Notes: a model not told the origin generated them from the sequence alone. A stretch of 64,000 nucleotides of DNA from Phycisphaerae bacterium (GCA_017999985.1 JAGNKU010000015.1:1-64000); one strand, 5' to 3'. Positions 35,195 through 44,372 are shown, numbered from the stretch's first letter. Numbers and translations are program-made.

Positions 35195-35545
35195 ATGCGA
35201 CGCGTGCCCTGCGCGGCGCTGCGCGAGGCGAACGTCCGCGATTGGTCGAGCGTGCAGCGTGTCGATTACCGGCCGGATAAGCGGCTGATCAAGGTGACCG
35301 TCGCGGACGACGAGGAGATTCAGCTTCACGCCGCGAGCGGACGCGTGCTGCAGGTGGCCCGGCGGCGGAGTGACTTCATCGAGGCGCTGCACGACGGTGC
35401 GCGGCTTGGGGGCGTGATCAAGCGCTGCGTCTTCCTGCCGGCCGGCCTGTGCCTGGTGCTTCTATGGGGCACGGGCGTGCATATCTTTGTGGCGCCGCGC
35501 TGGAAGCGCCGCCACTGGGCAACGCAGGGTCGCCCGCGAGCGTAG
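35195..35545 (+). CDS. PepSY-associated membrane protein, probably truncated
   Basis: 116 aa from ATG 35195; the frame is open upstream to 34898. The segment VDYRPDKRLIKVTVADDEEI ... DFIEALHDGAR ... RCVFLPAGLCLVLLWGTGVHIF is the C-terminal PepSY plus last transmembrane helix of PepSY_TM proteins. The preceding helices and first PepSY domain are absent. No good ribosome binding site precedes the ATG. It may be a small stand-alone member or the remnant of a larger gene. Confidence 0.55.
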   Translation: MRRVPCAALREANVRDWSSVQRVDYRPDKRLIKVTVADDEEIQLHAASGRVLQVARRRSDFIEALHDGARLGGVIKRCVFLPAGLCLVLLWGTGVHIFVAPRWKRRHWATQGRPRA

Positions 35546-35636
35546 GACCGGCTGGCAGCGGCGTGACGCGGCCGCTCCCAGCCGGCGTGCGCGGAAATGT
35601 GCGTGAGAAACGCGCGCGCGCCAGGCCGGGGCGATG

Positions 35637-35642
35637 TACAAT
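35637..35642 (+). promoter_or_regulatory. Candidate -10 box (TACAAT)
   Basis: TACAAT 150 bp upstream of the ATG at 35792, the only AT-rich hexamer in the GC-rich 246-bp gap 35546-35791. No -35 partner is recognised. Confidence 0.3.
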
Positions 35643-35791
35643 GGCGACGTACCGGCTCGAAGCGTTGCTGGATGAGGTCCACTGGATAACAGCCTTAGAA
35701 TTACGGGCAGAGGGATGGCGGCGCTTGGCAGTTCGCGTGCCCGCCGCGCGCCGGCGCGAGGTGCCTGGAATCTCAGGCAGGGAGGAGAGCG

Positions 35792-37663
35792 ATGTCGAGT
35801 GATCGTAACCTCCGCTGGCCCATGAGCCTGCTGGGCAGCTTGCTGCTGTTGGCTTTGCTGGCGCAATTTCCCGCCTGCGATGTGCCACCCGCGACGGTCC
35901 CGGACAATAGCGCCGACGGTGGAAACGCAGTGCCCGGCGCGCTGGAAGCGGAGGTGCTTCCAGGTGCATTCATGACCATGCGGGACCCGGCCATCCTGGC
36001 TGGACAGCCGGTCACGGTCGAGTTCACCGGCCCGGCGGGCTTCCGAGCGACGATGGAAGCCTACAAGACAAGGGCGGGCGAGGCCGCCGTGCCGATCCCG
36101 CCGCTGGTGGATGTCGCCACCGGCGAGATGGTGGCGGGCACCCTATCCTACGGTGTGCTCGGCAGCACGCTGCGCAGCACGGTGAACGTCGCGGCGCCGC
36201 CGCCGGCCGAGGATACGCCGCCCGGCGCGGTGCTGCGGATCGTACTCGAGGCCGCGGCCGAGGAGCACGAACGGACCTACGCGGCCATCACGCAGATCCG
36301 CACGGAGCTCGGGGCGAACGCGCCGAATGCGGAGTTGCCCGGCGACATCTTCGCGGAGGGCATTGCGCTGCGGGCGCGGCTGGCGACGTATGACCAGACG
36401 GGCCAGTTTGTGCTTCCATTGCGTGACGGGACGTGGCACACGATGACGGCGGAGGAGATGACGCTGGCGGATCGCTGGCTGGCGTCCCTCATGGATGGGC
36501 TCGCTGAGCAAATGGAGTTGGAGGCGGGATTGCCGACGGCCAAGCTGATTGCGCGGGCGCAGGGCCAGTCGCCGCCGCGACCGCGGATCGACACGATGGC
36601 GCAGCAGGGAGTGCAGCGCGTGCGGCAGGCGATTCAGACCGGGGCCGCGGGTGCGTCGACGCTGGCGGCGGGCGTGGGAATCGGCGTGTGCCTGATCGGC
36701 CTGGCGGTCAACACGCCGGTCGTCGTGGTGATCGGCGGGTTCTGCGCGGTGGCGGGGGCGGCGGCATCGTTCGTGAACGGGGCGGCGGGCGGGACCAACG
36801 CGGATGCTTTTCTGGCACGCGACCCGCGGCGTTTCGACGCGAGCGCGGAAGCGTTGAGCCAGACGGCGCGCTACGGACTCGTGGCGGCATCCGCGGCAGC
36901 CGGGCCGGTTGGCCAGTTGGCCAATGTCGCCAGCCTGGCCGCGAGCAGCAAGGATTTCTATGCCAACGTCCGCGCGATCCGCTGCACGTCGTCCGCACCG
37001 CCGGGGAATAAGAAGAGCCTGACGTACCAGAGCGATGAGTTCTGCGTGGGCGTTACGGGCGGGCAGCCGCCGATCTCGCCGCCGGAGTGCCCGGCGCCCT
37101 CCGGGAGCCTGTTTGTGCGGACGACCACGGAGAATGGTCAGTACAGCGAGTATTGGCTCTGGCCGCCGAATGAACAGGACGGCAAGCCGGTAGGCCTATG
37201 CCGCACGTGGTATGGGGCGGACAAGACGGTGCTGGCGACCCAGGGCTGCCGCGACAGTGACGGCCGCCTGCAGGGGCTCTACCAGGCCTGGAGCCCGAGT
37301 GGCGCGCTGCGGTCGGAGGTCCATTATACGGATGGGCAACTGGACGGCTTGGTATTCGAGTACTACCCGGGCGGCGGAGTGCTGCGCATGGCGGACTACA
37401 AGCCGTTCGGTCCGTTCTCGGCCCCGGACGGGGTCGAATACTACTACGATGAAAACGGTCGCATCGTGCAGGAAACCACGTATGCGGACGGCGTCCGGAA
37501 CGGTCGCTATCGTCGGTACCATGCAGGAAGCTCGGTGGTGTTCCTGGAGGGGTGGTATGTCGATGACAGGTCGGACGGGCACTGGTGCACCTACAATGCC
37601 GACGGCAGTCTGATGCAGGAATGTGTGTACCAACTGGGGCAGTTGGTTTCGTGCGCGCCATAA
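35792..37663 (+). CDS. Probable lipoprotein with YwqK/MORN-type repeats
   Basis: 623 aa from ATG 35792 with GGAGGAG 5 bp upstream. N-terminal signal peptide with a possible lipoprotein cysteine at C29 (LLALLAQFPACD), although FPAC is a weak lipobox. A middle hydrophobic stretch (about residues 295-335, AGASTLAAGVGIGVCLIGLA) could be a membrane hairpin. Residues about 465-620 hold MORN/YwqK-type repeats: GRLQGLYQAWSPSGALRSEV, LDGLVFEYYPGGGVLR, GVEYYYDENGRIVQE, GRYRRYHAG and DGHWCTYNADGSLMQE. Such repeats occur in toxin-associated and surface proteins, but no partner gene is seen. Function unknown. Confidence 0.75.
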   Translation: MSSDRNLRWPMSLLGSLLLLALLAQFPACDVPPATVPDNSADGGNAVPGALEAEVLPGAFMTMRDPAILAGQPVTVEFTGPAGFRATMEAYKTRAGEAAVPIPPLVDVATGEMVAGTLSYGVLGSTLRSTVNVAAPPPAEDTPPGAVLRIVLEAAAEEHERTYAAITQIRTELGANAPNAELPGDIFAEGIALRARLATYDQTGQFVLPLRDGTWHTMTAEEMTLADRWLASLMDGLAEQMELEAGLPTAKLIARAQGQSPPRPRIDTMAQQGVQRVRQAIQTGAAGASTLAAGVGIGVCLIGLAVNTPVVVVIGGFCAVAGAAASFVNGAAGGTNADAFLARDPRRFDASAEALSQTARYGLVAASAAAGPVGQLANVASLAASSKDFYANVRAIRCTSSAPPGNKKSLTYQSDEFCVGVTGGQPPISPPECPAPSGSLFVRTTTENGQYSEYWLWPPNEQDGKPVGLCRTWYGADKTVLATQGCRDSDGRLQGLYQAWSPSGALRSEVHYTDGQLDGLVFEYYPGGGVLRMADYKPFGPFSAPDGVEYYYDENGRIVQETTYADGVRNGRYRRYHAGSSVVFLEGWYVDDRSDGHWCTYNADGSLMQECVYQLGQLVSCAP

Positions 37664-37870
37664 CCGATCATTCGATCGGTCCACCAAGTGGCGGCGGTTA
37701 TTGGGGGCGCAGGACACCCCGATAGCGCCTAGGGTTTCCTCCAACCCAGACGGTAAGGGCATCTTGCGACGGGGGAGACGCTGGTACCACCCGCCGGGCG
37801 AGTCGCTTTCAAAGCGGCCGCACACTGGGTGACGGTGGTTGGCGAAGGACTGCTGGGGGCAGATGTGACC

Positions 37871-37905
37871 AAGAAGAAGGGCGGTCAGCGCGGGGCTGAC
37901 CGCCC
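37871..37905 (-). terminator. Intrinsic terminator of a PEP-CTERM gene
   Basis: Minus-strand stem GGGCGGTCAG / CTGACCGCCC (37896-37905 and 37879-37888), 10 bp perfect with a 7-nt loop, then TTCTTCTT. It follows the stop at 37954. The stem shares the GGGCGGT core with the terminators at 18715 and 47439. Confidence 0.82.
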
Positions 37906-37953
37906 GTGTGTTCATGTTCCCTGCACCGAATGCCGCGCGATGCGGTGGAATGT

Positions 37954-38871
37954 CTAGCGACGACGCAGCGCCAGCAGGCCCAAGGCCAGCAACGCCAGGC
38001 TGCCCGGCTCCGGCGTGACGTTCACGTTGTCGATCAGCGTGAACAGCAGCGCGGCGTCATTGACGTCCGTCGACGAGGTCGCGTTGATGTCACTGTGGCC
38101 GAAGAAGATGTTCCCGCCGCCGAGTGTGACAGTGTTGAGATCGATGGTGGCCATCAGCAAGCCATCAACGTGCCAGGTCAGGGTCGTGCCGGCCTTGGTG
38201 ATTTGGACGAAGTGCCACTCCATGCCGGCGCTGCCGACGGCCGTGACGCCGGTCTGCTGGGGGAAGAGGGCGAGCTGCGCCGCCGGCGCCGTGTTGCTGC
38301 CAAACCCGGCGAAATAGGGGTTCGTGTTGTTACGCGTGGTGTACGGATACACCGGGCTGCCATCGGGGTAGCCGGTGGTCGCGGCGGTGGAATAAGCGCG
38401 CCAGTCGGCCGATGAGCCGCCGTCGCCGGTGCCCGCAAACCAGACGCTGTCCTGCACGCCGCCGGGCCACTGGGGGGTCACGCCGGCGGTGCCGACGCCG
38501 AAGGTGGACAGGTTGGTCGAGCCGCTGCCGCCGCCGGGGAACGGCCCGTTGAAGTTGGCCCACCAGTCGAACTCGACGACGTAGTCACCGGCGAAGCTCT
38601 GCCCGGTCGGCGAGACGCTCATGCCGCTGAAGATGCCGTTTTCCAAATTGGCCTGGAGCTTGAGGCCGCGGGTGCCGGTGCCGTTGGGGGCGACCGGAAT
38701 GCCGACGGTGGAGTAGTCGAAGAAGAAGTCAGCGGCGGCGTCGGACGGTCCGTTGTTGAGCGTCCAGCTCCCCGTGGAATCGACCTCGAAATCCTGCATG
38801 TAGAGCGAGCCGTAGGCCGGTACGGCCACGAGCAGCACGCCCAGCGCAAGCGCACACCAGTTCGATCGCAT
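37954..38871 (-). CDS. PEP-CTERM exported protein with lectin-like fold, 305 aa
   Basis: Start ATG 38871 begins the signal peptide (MRSNWCALALGVLLVAVPAYG) and has GGAGAGGAG upstream; the open frame extends to 38979. The body is a concanavalin/LamG-like beta-sandwich (MEWHFVQITKAGTTLTWHVD, GGGNIFFGHSDIN, TLIDNVNV). C-terminus TPEPGSLALLALGLLALRRR is a PEP-CTERM signal. Surface function unknown; it resembles the plus-strand gene at 34347. Confidence 0.88.
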   Translation of the reverse strand: MRSNWCALALGVLLVAVPAYGSLYMQDFEVDSTGSWTLNNGPSDAAADFFFDYSTVGIPVAPNGTGTRGLKLQANLENGIFSGMSVSPTGQSFAGDYVVEFDWWANFNGPFPGGGSGSTNLSTFGVGTAGVTPQWPGGVQDSVWFAGTGDGGSSADWRAYSTAATTGYPDGSPVYPYTTRNNTNPYFAGFGSNTAPAAQLALFPQQTGVTAVGSAGMEWHFVQITKAGTTLTWHVDGLLMATIDLNTVTLGGGNIFFGHSDINATSSTDVNDAALLFTLIDNVNVTPEPGSLALLALGLLALRRR

Positions 38872-39296
38872 TGGGTTCTCCTCTCCTCTTCCAGCATGCC
38901 GCCGAGCGGTCGGCGGTCTCGAGACGTGGCCCTGGACTGGCGGACCAGCCCCGGACCGGGTAGCGGCCCGCGGGAACACATGTCCCCGACGAGCCGCCGA
39001 CAGTTTCCTATTTCCATCCTAATGTTTCAGGGCGCCGGGTCAATAGAAACTTTGGGACGGCCGGGGGGCGGCAGGCCGGCGGCGTGGCGGTGGAGAGTCT
39101 CAGATCTCATTCTGCCGGCCCCCGGACCCGGATGGTCCGGCTGCAAGTCCGGGGCGTTTTGCCACATAGGGAGTTATAGCGGTTCGCCGGGCTTGCGGTT
39201 GAAGTTGCCCACAGCCGCCCGCTGCGCGTTGCGGTTGCGTCGCGGCACGGGGAATTCCGCCCTTCCGCTTCACAGCGGGCAATCGGGGAAAGCGAT
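38872..39296. other. Gap with a promoter, otherwise no gene seen
   Basis: 425 bp. It contains the promoter candidate at 39016-39043 for the PEP-CTERM gene and a leader of about 138 nt. I see no supported gene or strong hairpin in the rest. Confidence 0.5.
39016..39043 (-). promoter_or_regulatory. Promoter candidate TTGACC-16-TAGGAT
   Basis: Minus-strand TTGACC (39038-39043), 16 bp, TAGGAT (39016-39021), in a locally AT-richer stretch. It would drive the PEP-CTERM gene at 37954-38871. Confidence 0.6.
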
Positions 39297-39977
39297 TCAG
39301 GGCGCGAGCTTCACGGTGCAGGTGGCCTGGGCGGAGACCACGCGTTTCGTCAAATAGTCGACGAACGTGGCGCGGACCGTGATCTCCGTGTGCTTGGGTG
39401 GTTCTTTCGGCCAGGGGCACTTGATCGTGTAGTGGCCCGTCCAGAGCTTGCCGCTCCAGAGCTTGCCGACCTGGTCGACCGGCACGAAATATTCGCCGAT
39501 GAGTTGGCCCCCGGGGGCGGCAAGGTCGTAGAGCTGAATGCGCACGTCGCCGGCGACCTTGATGACGTCGCCGTCCTTGTCCAGCGGGCGGAGATAGACG
39601 GTCACGCCGTCGTCGCCGGGTTGGCCGTCGTAATTGCCGCCGCCGGTGAGCTTGTCGATGACGAGCGTCTCCGGATAGAAGACTTTCTTGAGGTCGTCTT
39701 CCGAAATGGAGCGCGCGATGCGGAGTTGCTCGTTGACCTGGTCGAGGGCGGCCTTCTGGGCGACGAGCTGATCGTCCTTCTGCTTAAGTTTGGTATTGAG
39801 GTCGCTGATCTCACGCCGCAGGGAGATCTCGACGGGCGATTGACAGCCGGTGGTGAGGGAGAGCGCGGCGAGCAGAGCCAGCGGCCAAAGCCCCGAGCGC
39901 AGAGCCTGCGCATTGTGGCGTGGTCCGGCGACGACGCCGCCGGCACGGTGTGCCGTGGGGGGTGTTGCCGTGCACAT
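39297..39977 (-). CDS. Probable lipoprotein with coiled coil
   Basis: 226 aa. A hydrophobic segment LWPLALLAALSLTTGC ends in a lipobox-like cysteine C45. A 29-residue N-terminal extension precedes it. A short coiled coil follows (about 50-85, ISDLNTKLKQKDDQLVAQKA), then a beta-rich domain (DGVTVYLRPLDKDGDVI, VRIQLYDLAAPGGQLIGEY, ATFVDYLTKRVVSAQATC). No family is recognised. It follows clpP at 12 bp on the same strand, so it belongs to the tig-clpP operon; a role in envelope quality control is possible but unproven. Confidence 0.72.
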   Translation of the reverse strand: MCTATPPTAHRAGGVVAGPRHNAQALRSGLWPLALLAALSLTTGCQSPVEISLRREISDLNTKLKQKDDQLVAQKAALDQVNEQLRIARSISEDDLKKVFYPETLVIDKLTGGGNYDGQPGDDGVTVYLRPLDKDGDVIKVAGDVRIQLYDLAAPGGQLIGEYFVPVDQVGKLWSGKLWTGHYTIKCPWPKEPPKHTEITVRATFVDYLTKRVVSAQATCTVKLAP

Positions 39978-39989
39978 CGTGCTACCCGC

Positions 39990-40637
39990 CTATTCCACGG
40001 GCCGAAGCGCGGGCGGCGACCCGGACTCCGGCATGGCCTCCAGCAAGTGGTCCGCTAGACCATAGGCGATGGACTGCTCGGCGTCCATCCAATTATTGCG
40101 GTCGCAGTCGGCGGTGATCTGCTCGAGCGATTTGCCGGTGTGCTTGGCCAGGACCTCGTAAATCTGCTTTTGCGTCCGCATCATCTCGTCGAGTTCGATG
40201 CGGATATCCGTCGCCGGGCCGCGGGCGCCGCCGAGCGGCTGATGGATCATCGTCCGCGAGTGGGGCAGGACGAAGCGTTTGCCGGGGGTGCCGGCGGCGG
40301 CGAGGACGGCGGCCATGCTGGCGGCGGCGCCGAGTACGTACGTCGCCACGGAGCAGGGGATAAACTGCATCGTGTCGTAAATGCCCATGCCGCTGTAGAC
40401 GGACCCGCCGGGGGAGTTGATGTACAGGTGGATGTCCGCCTTCTTGTCCTCGTTGGCGAGGAAGAGCAGTTGGGCGATCACGACGTTGGACAGGTCGGAG
40501 TCGACCTCGTCGCCGAGGAAGACGATGCGGTCCTTCAGCAGCCGCGAGTAGATGTCGTAAGCGCGTTCAGCGCGGCCCTCGCGTTCGACGACGATCGGGA
40601 TCAGTTGCGATCTGGTCATGCCAGCGGTGCCTTTCAT
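39990..40637 (-). CDS. clpP: ATP-dependent Clp protease proteolytic subunit ClpP (copy 2 in operon)
   Basis: 215 aa from ATG 40637, which overlaps the upstream clpP stop (ATGA); an internal ATG at 40619 is the alternative. Catalytic triad S107 (LGAAASMAA), H132 (TMIHQPLGG), D177 (ITADCDR). Other motifs: [18 protein letters not shown] and [10 protein letters not shown]. Typical serine peptidase subunit. This copy is closer to standard ClpP than its neighbour. Together with the adjacent clpP, it probably forms hetero-oligomeric or alternative cores. No clpX is adjacent. Confidence 0.95.
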   Translation of the reverse strand: MKGTAGMTRSQLIPIVVEREGRAERAYDIYSRLLKDRIVFLGDEVDSDLSNVVIAQLLFLANEDKKADIHLYINSPGGSVYSGMGIYDTMQFIPCSVATYVLGAAASMAAVLAAAGTPGKRFVLPHSRTMIHQPLGGARGPATDIRIELDEMMRTQKQIYEVLAKHTGKSLEQITADCDRNNWMDAEQSIAYGLADHLLEAMPESGSPPALRPVE

Positions 40638-41275
40638 TTCTTCTTCTTCTCGACCCGGCTTTCTTCCAGGATCTCGTCGATCAGACCGTATTCCTTGGCC
40701 TCGGCGGCGCTCATGTAGCGGTCGCGCTCGATGTCCTGGGCGATCTGCTCGGCCGACTTGCCGGTGTGCTCGGCCAGGATGCCGATCATCGTGTCCTTGA
40801 CCCGCAGGATTTCGTTGGCCTGGATGCGCATGTCGGAGGCCTGGCCGCCGACGTAGCCCCACGGCTGGTGGATCATGATCTTGGCGTGCGGCAGCGCGAA
40901 GCGTTTGCCCTTGGTGCCGGCGGCGAGGATGAGCGCGGCGCCGCTGGCGGCCCCGCCGACGCAGTAGGTGGCGATCTCGCAGTTGAGGAACCGCATGGTG
41001 TCGTAGATCGCCAGAGTGTCGTCGATGTCGCCGCCGGGGCAGTTGATGTAGAGGTGGATGTCCTGGTCGCGCTTGATCGACTGCAGGTAGAGCATGCTCT
41101 TGATCACGTGGGAGCAGACGGTGCTGCTGTTGATCGTGATGCGCGGATCGAGCGGCAGGTCGAGGAAGATGATGCGGTTGTCGAGCAGGAGCTCATTGAG
41201 CCCCATCTGGCGCCATTCCATGCGCCCGCCGCCGCCCTGGGCCTTGAAACGGTCTGCATCCGGCCAGTATGCCAT
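40634..41275 (-). CDS. clpP: ATP-dependent Clp protease proteolytic subunit ClpP (copy 1 in operon)
   Basis: 213 aa from ATG 41275 with AAGGAG upstream. Triad S111 (GGAASGAAL), H136 (IMIHQPWGY), D181 (AQDIERD). Motifs [18 protein letters not shown] and [10 protein letters not shown]. The C-terminus is a basic tail (ESRVEKKKK). It lies 49 bp after the tig stop and overlaps the second clpP by 4 bp. Two clpP genes after trigger factor is a recognised layout; both copies here keep complete triads. Confidence 0.95.
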   Translation of the reverse strand: MAYWPDADRFKAQGGGGRMEWRQMGLNELLLDNRIIFLDLPLDPRITINSSTVCSHVIKSMLYLQSIKRDQDIHLYINCPGGDIDDTLAIYDTMRFLNCEIATYCVGGAASGAALILAAGTKGKRFALPHAKIMIHQPWGYVGGQASDMRIQANEILRVKDTMIGILAEHTGKSAEQIAQDIERDRYMSAAEAKEYGLIDEILEESRVEKKKK

Positions 41276-41324
41276 GGATTCTCCTTCCGTGGATCGCGGG
41301 TGCACGCACCCGCTGCGGAGCGTC

Positions 41325-42827
41325 TTACTCGGCCGCCGAGTCCTTCTTCTTGCGGGTCGACTTCTTCTTCGGCTTGGCCGGCTCTTCATCCTTATCGGCC
41401 GTCGCCGCGACGAACTGGGCTTGCTCCAACAAAATCGCCACGCACTTGTTGTCGCGGATCTGGTCGACGAGCTGGGTGAGCAGGCCGCGGGCCTGGAGGT
41501 CGTCGCGAACGCGGTCGAACCGGCGGTTATAAAGCTGGGCGATGCGGGCGATTTCCGTGTTGACTTCCTCGTCGTTGACGTGGACATCGAGCTGTTCGGC
41601 CACCTTTTCGAGGATGAAGCCGAGCTTGAGCTCGTTGGCGACTTCGGCCCTGGCCGAGGTGCGGAGCTCGTCGATGCGCGCCTCGATGTCGGGGATGGGG
41701 ACGCCGCGGCGCTGCAGCTCGATCACGCGGCGCATGACGGCGCGGTCGGTCTGGCGGGCCGAGAAGTGCTCGGGCAGGTCGAGCGTCGTGTTCTTGAGGA
41801 GGTAATCCTCGACCTGGGATTTCTTGGCGCGCTCCACAAGCTGGTTGCGCTCGGAGGCGAGCTCGGCGCGCACGTCCTCGCGGGCGGCCTGCTCGTTTTC
41901 GTAGCCCCAGGCCTGGAGGAAGCTCTCCAACGGTTCGGGGACGAGGCGCTTGACCTCGTGGACGTTGAAGGTGAACTGCCCGGCCTTGCCGCGCAGGTCC
42001 GCGCGTTCGTAGTCATCGCCGATCTGGCAGTCGGTGGTGCGCGTGTCGCCGGGCTTGACGCCGGCAAGCACCTCGTCGAGCGCGAGCAGCGGGATGCCGT
42101 CGAGGCGGGTGGGCCGGACGCCCAGCGCGACATTCTCCTCGCGTTTGACCTCCTGCCCGTCAACGGTCAGGGTCACATCGGCGACGAGCTGGTCGTCTCG
42201 CTCGGCGGCGCCGTCGCTGATCAACTCCATGCGGCCGCGGATCTTGCGGCGGCGCAGGATCTGGTCCGCGACCATCTCGTCCGTGATCTCGATCTCGGGG
42301 GTCTTGATCTGGATGCCCTTCAACTCGGGCAGCGTGAAGGTCGGTTTGAGCTCCACCTCGCACGCATAGACGAAGTCGCCGGACTCGGGCAGCTTGATGT
42401 GCTGGAGGGCCTCGCCGATGTCCATGAGCTTGACGCCGTCGTCCATGGGGATGACGAACAGCGGGTCGCCGAGGACGTCGAGTTTCTCGTTCTCCGTGGC
42501 GGCGAAGTAGGATTGGCCGACGATGGAGGACGTGAGCGACTCACGGACCTCGGAGCCGAAACGTTTCTCGATGAGGCGGCGGGGGGCGCGCCCCTTGCGG
42601 AAGCCGGGCACGAACGCCTCGTGCACGAGCTCGTCGTAGTTGTGCTCCATGTGGTCGGCGATGGTCTTGGCCGGGACGGTGATGCGCAGCTCCTTGCGCA
42701 GCACGCCGATGTCCTTGGTTTCGGTCTTGACCGCCGACTTGAGTTCCTCGAGTAGGCGCTCGGACTCGGCCTGCGCCTTCTCCATGGCCTCGCGGTCGGT
42801 CTTGCCGGCTACGCCGGGGATATCCAT
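41325..42827 (-). CDS. tig: Trigger factor
   Basis: 500 aa from ATG 42827 (GGGAG about 8 bp upstream; open frame continues to 43094). Ribosome-associated chaperone. The N-terminal ribosome-binding loop is FVPGFRKGRAPRRLIEKRFG; then a degenerate FKBP-like domain (about 190-275) and the helical C-terminal domain; the tail is Lys-rich (KPKKKSTRKKKDSAAE). First gene of an operon with the two clpP genes and a lipoprotein gene. An N-terminal 40-residue extension precedes the family start (LRKELRITVPAKTI). Confidence 0.93.
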   Translation of the reverse strand: MDIPGVAGKTDREAMEKAQAESERLLEELKSAVKTETKDIGVLRKELRITVPAKTIADHMEHNYDELVHEAFVPGFRKGRAPRRLIEKRFGSEVRESLTSSIVGQSYFAATENEKLDVLGDPLFVIPMDDGVKLMDIGEALQHIKLPESGDFVYACEVELKPTFTLPELKGIQIKTPEIEITDEMVADQILRRRKIRGRMELISDGAAERDDQLVADVTLTVDGQEVKREENVALGVRPTRLDGIPLLALDEVLAGVKPGDTRTTDCQIGDDYERADLRGKAGQFTFNVHEVKRLVPEPLESFLQAWGYENEQAAREDVRAELASERNQLVERAKKSQVEDYLLKNTTLDLPEHFSARQTDRAVMRRVIELQRRGVPIPDIEARIDELRTSARAEVANELKLGFILEKVAEQLDVHVNDEEVNTEIARIAQLYNRRFDRVRDDLQARGLLTQLVDQIRDNKCVAILLEQAQFVAATADKDEEPAKPKKKSTRKKKDSAAE

Positions 42828-42928
42828 GCTCAGTCTCCCGAAAAAGGTGACCGGAGGTGTAACCGTCTCCGGCGTTGCGGGGGAGCGCCCCGCGGGTTGG
42901 CCTGCTGATCCAGGATCGGCGGGCGGGC

Positions 42929-43123
42929 CTAAAGGTTGTTGGTCAGGCGGCTTACATCTCCACCGAGGAGGAACGTGACGATGATGGTCAGCCAGGTGAT
43001 CAGGATGTTGGTCCAGAAGCTGGCGAAATTGACCATGTCGAGGCCCTGGAGGATGCCCAGCGCGACGCCGCCGCTGGACAGGGCCAGGCACCATTTCCGA
43101 CTGCGAATCCAGAGCGGGTGCAT
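42929..43123 (-). CDS. Small membrane protein, 64 aa
   Basis: ATG 43123 with AGGAGAC 7 bp upstream. MHPLWIRSRKWCLALSSGGV opens a first hydrophobic segment; a second is ILITWLTIIVTFLLGGDV. Ends LTNNL. The size, basic N-terminus and LLGG near the end resemble small planctomycete membrane proteins of unknown function. It precedes tig in the same direction by 101 bp. Confidence 0.65.
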   Translation of the reverse strand: MHPLWIRSRKWCLALSSGGVALGILQGLDMVNFASFWTNILITWLTIIVTFLLGGDVSRLTNNL

Positions 43124-43620
43124 TGCACGTGTCTCCTGTCGCCTCGTGGGCAGTTGCGATCTGGCTGGTACGTTAAACGGTCCACGGGCGGTGTCAAGCT
43201 GCGCGGGGGTCGGCGGACGGCCGCCGGGCGTCGCGCAGGTTCTACGGGCGGCGTGGGGGCGCGGAGATTGCCGTGCCGCCGCGCAAACGTGGGCGGCCGC
43301 GCGGCTCGTTCCGAGAATCGGTGGACGGGGTGCGGCGGCGGCGGGAGTCGCTTCTGGGACGTGGCGCAAGATGCGCCGGGCAGCGCGCCGGGCGGTTTTT
43401 TCGCGGTGGGGCGCGCTCAAGGCGTTTTGCGGGGGTCCCCGATAGCAACGGGGAACGTGGGACGGCTGGTCACGGGAGAAGTGTGGCCGACCGGCCCGGG
43501 GAATCAACCTGTTACCGTCGGCATGGATGCTGCGGCTGCTGTGGGAAAGCCCGTTGCGGTTGCATTGTCGGACCGTGCGTGGGAGCTGCAAGCGACGGGC
43601 GCAACGCGGAGGCTCCATCC
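43124..43620. other. Gap without supported gene
   Basis: 497 bp of GC-rich sequence. An open frame that extends the B12-binding gene upstream to 43273 has no homology-like content (Arg/Gly-rich, low complexity) and is not used. No B12 riboswitch, hairpin or promoter consensus is recognised; the promoters of the small membrane protein and of the B12-binding gene should be here. Confidence 0.5.
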
Positions 43621-44343
43621 GTGCCTGAGCCGTTTCTGATTCGCTATCTGCAACCGTTGCTGGCCGGCCGGCGGGCCGAGTGTTTCGACCTCGTGAGCGA
43701 GGCACTGCAAAACGGGGTGGGCGCCGAGGAACTGATCTGTGACGTCGTCTGGCCGGCGATGGCCCAGATCGAGCGGCTCTTCCGCGATGATCGCATCAAC
43801 ACCGCGGCCGAACACCTGGCCTGCCGGATCAACCGGACGGTGGCGGACCAGTTGCAGGCACACCTGCCGAAGCGTCCGCGGCACGGCAAGCGGGTGATCG
43901 TGGCGTGCGCGGACGGTCCGCATGAAGAGCTCGGCGCGCAGATGGTGGGGGACCTCTTCCAGTCGGAAGGCTGGGAGGTGTTCTTCGTGGGCGGCGGGGT
44001 GCCGGACGACGAAGTGCTGGCGATGGTCGGTCAGTTGCGGCCGGAAGTGCTGCTGATCTTCGGCGCGGAGCCCGAGGCCGTACCGAACACGCGCGCGATG
44101 ATCGAGCGCATCCGCGACGTCGGCACGTGCCCGACGATGAACATCGTGGTGATCGGGGGGATCTTCAACCGCGCCGAGGGGCTGTGGCGTGAAATCGGCG
44201 CGGACGCCTGCTGCGATACGCCACGGGGGGCACTCGCCACCGCGGACTCACTCGGTCCGCGCGTGGCGCATGCACCGCGCGTCGGGCTGGTCAAGAAGCG
44301 CCGCCGGCGACGGAAGAACGCGCCGGCGCCAGTGCCGGTCTAA
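43621..44343 (+). CDS. Cobalamin-binding-domain protein (CarH/MerR-type sensor module without HTH)
   Basis: 240 aa from a GTG at 43621 with GGAGG 8 bp upstream; open frame continues upstream to 43273. The N-terminal helical bundle (about 1-85, LLAGRRAECFDLVSEALQNG) and the B12-binding Rossmann domain (about 90-215: RVIVACADGPHEELGAQMVG, FVGGGVPDDEVL, VVIGGIF) follow the order of B12-dependent sensors. The histidine normally just before E-L-G is shifted one position (HEELG), so axial ligation is uncertain. A basic tail (KKRRRRRKN) ends the protein. No DNA-binding domain is present. Likely a B12- or light-responsive partner protein. Confidence 0.82.
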   Translation: MPEPFLIRYLQPLLAGRRAECFDLVSEALQNGVGAEELICDVVWPAMAQIERLFRDDRINTAAEHLACRINRTVADQLQAHLPKRPRHGKRVIVACADGPHEELGAQMVGDLFQSEGWEVFFVGGGVPDDEVLAMVGQLRPEVLLIFGAEPEAVPNTRAMIERIRDVGTCPTMNIVVIGGIFNRAEGLWREIGADACCDTPRGALATADSLGPRVAHAPRVGLVKKRRRRRKNAPAPVPV

Positions 44344-44372
44344 GCTCGCGTGCCGGACACGCCTGCCGGGCG

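Noticed and set aside
35641-35802. 53-codon plus-strand frame starting MATYRLEALLDEVHW
   Set aside because: No ribosome binding site, overlaps the start of the better supported gene at 35792 and shows no recognisable features.
43273-43620. Upstream extension of the B12-binding gene
   Set aside because: The added 116 residues are Arg/Gly-rich with no domain, and the GTG at 43621 has a good ribosome binding site and matches the family start.
43124-43620. Cobalamin riboswitch upstream of the B12-binding gene
   Set aside because: No B12-box-like sequence or suitable pairing pattern could be seen.
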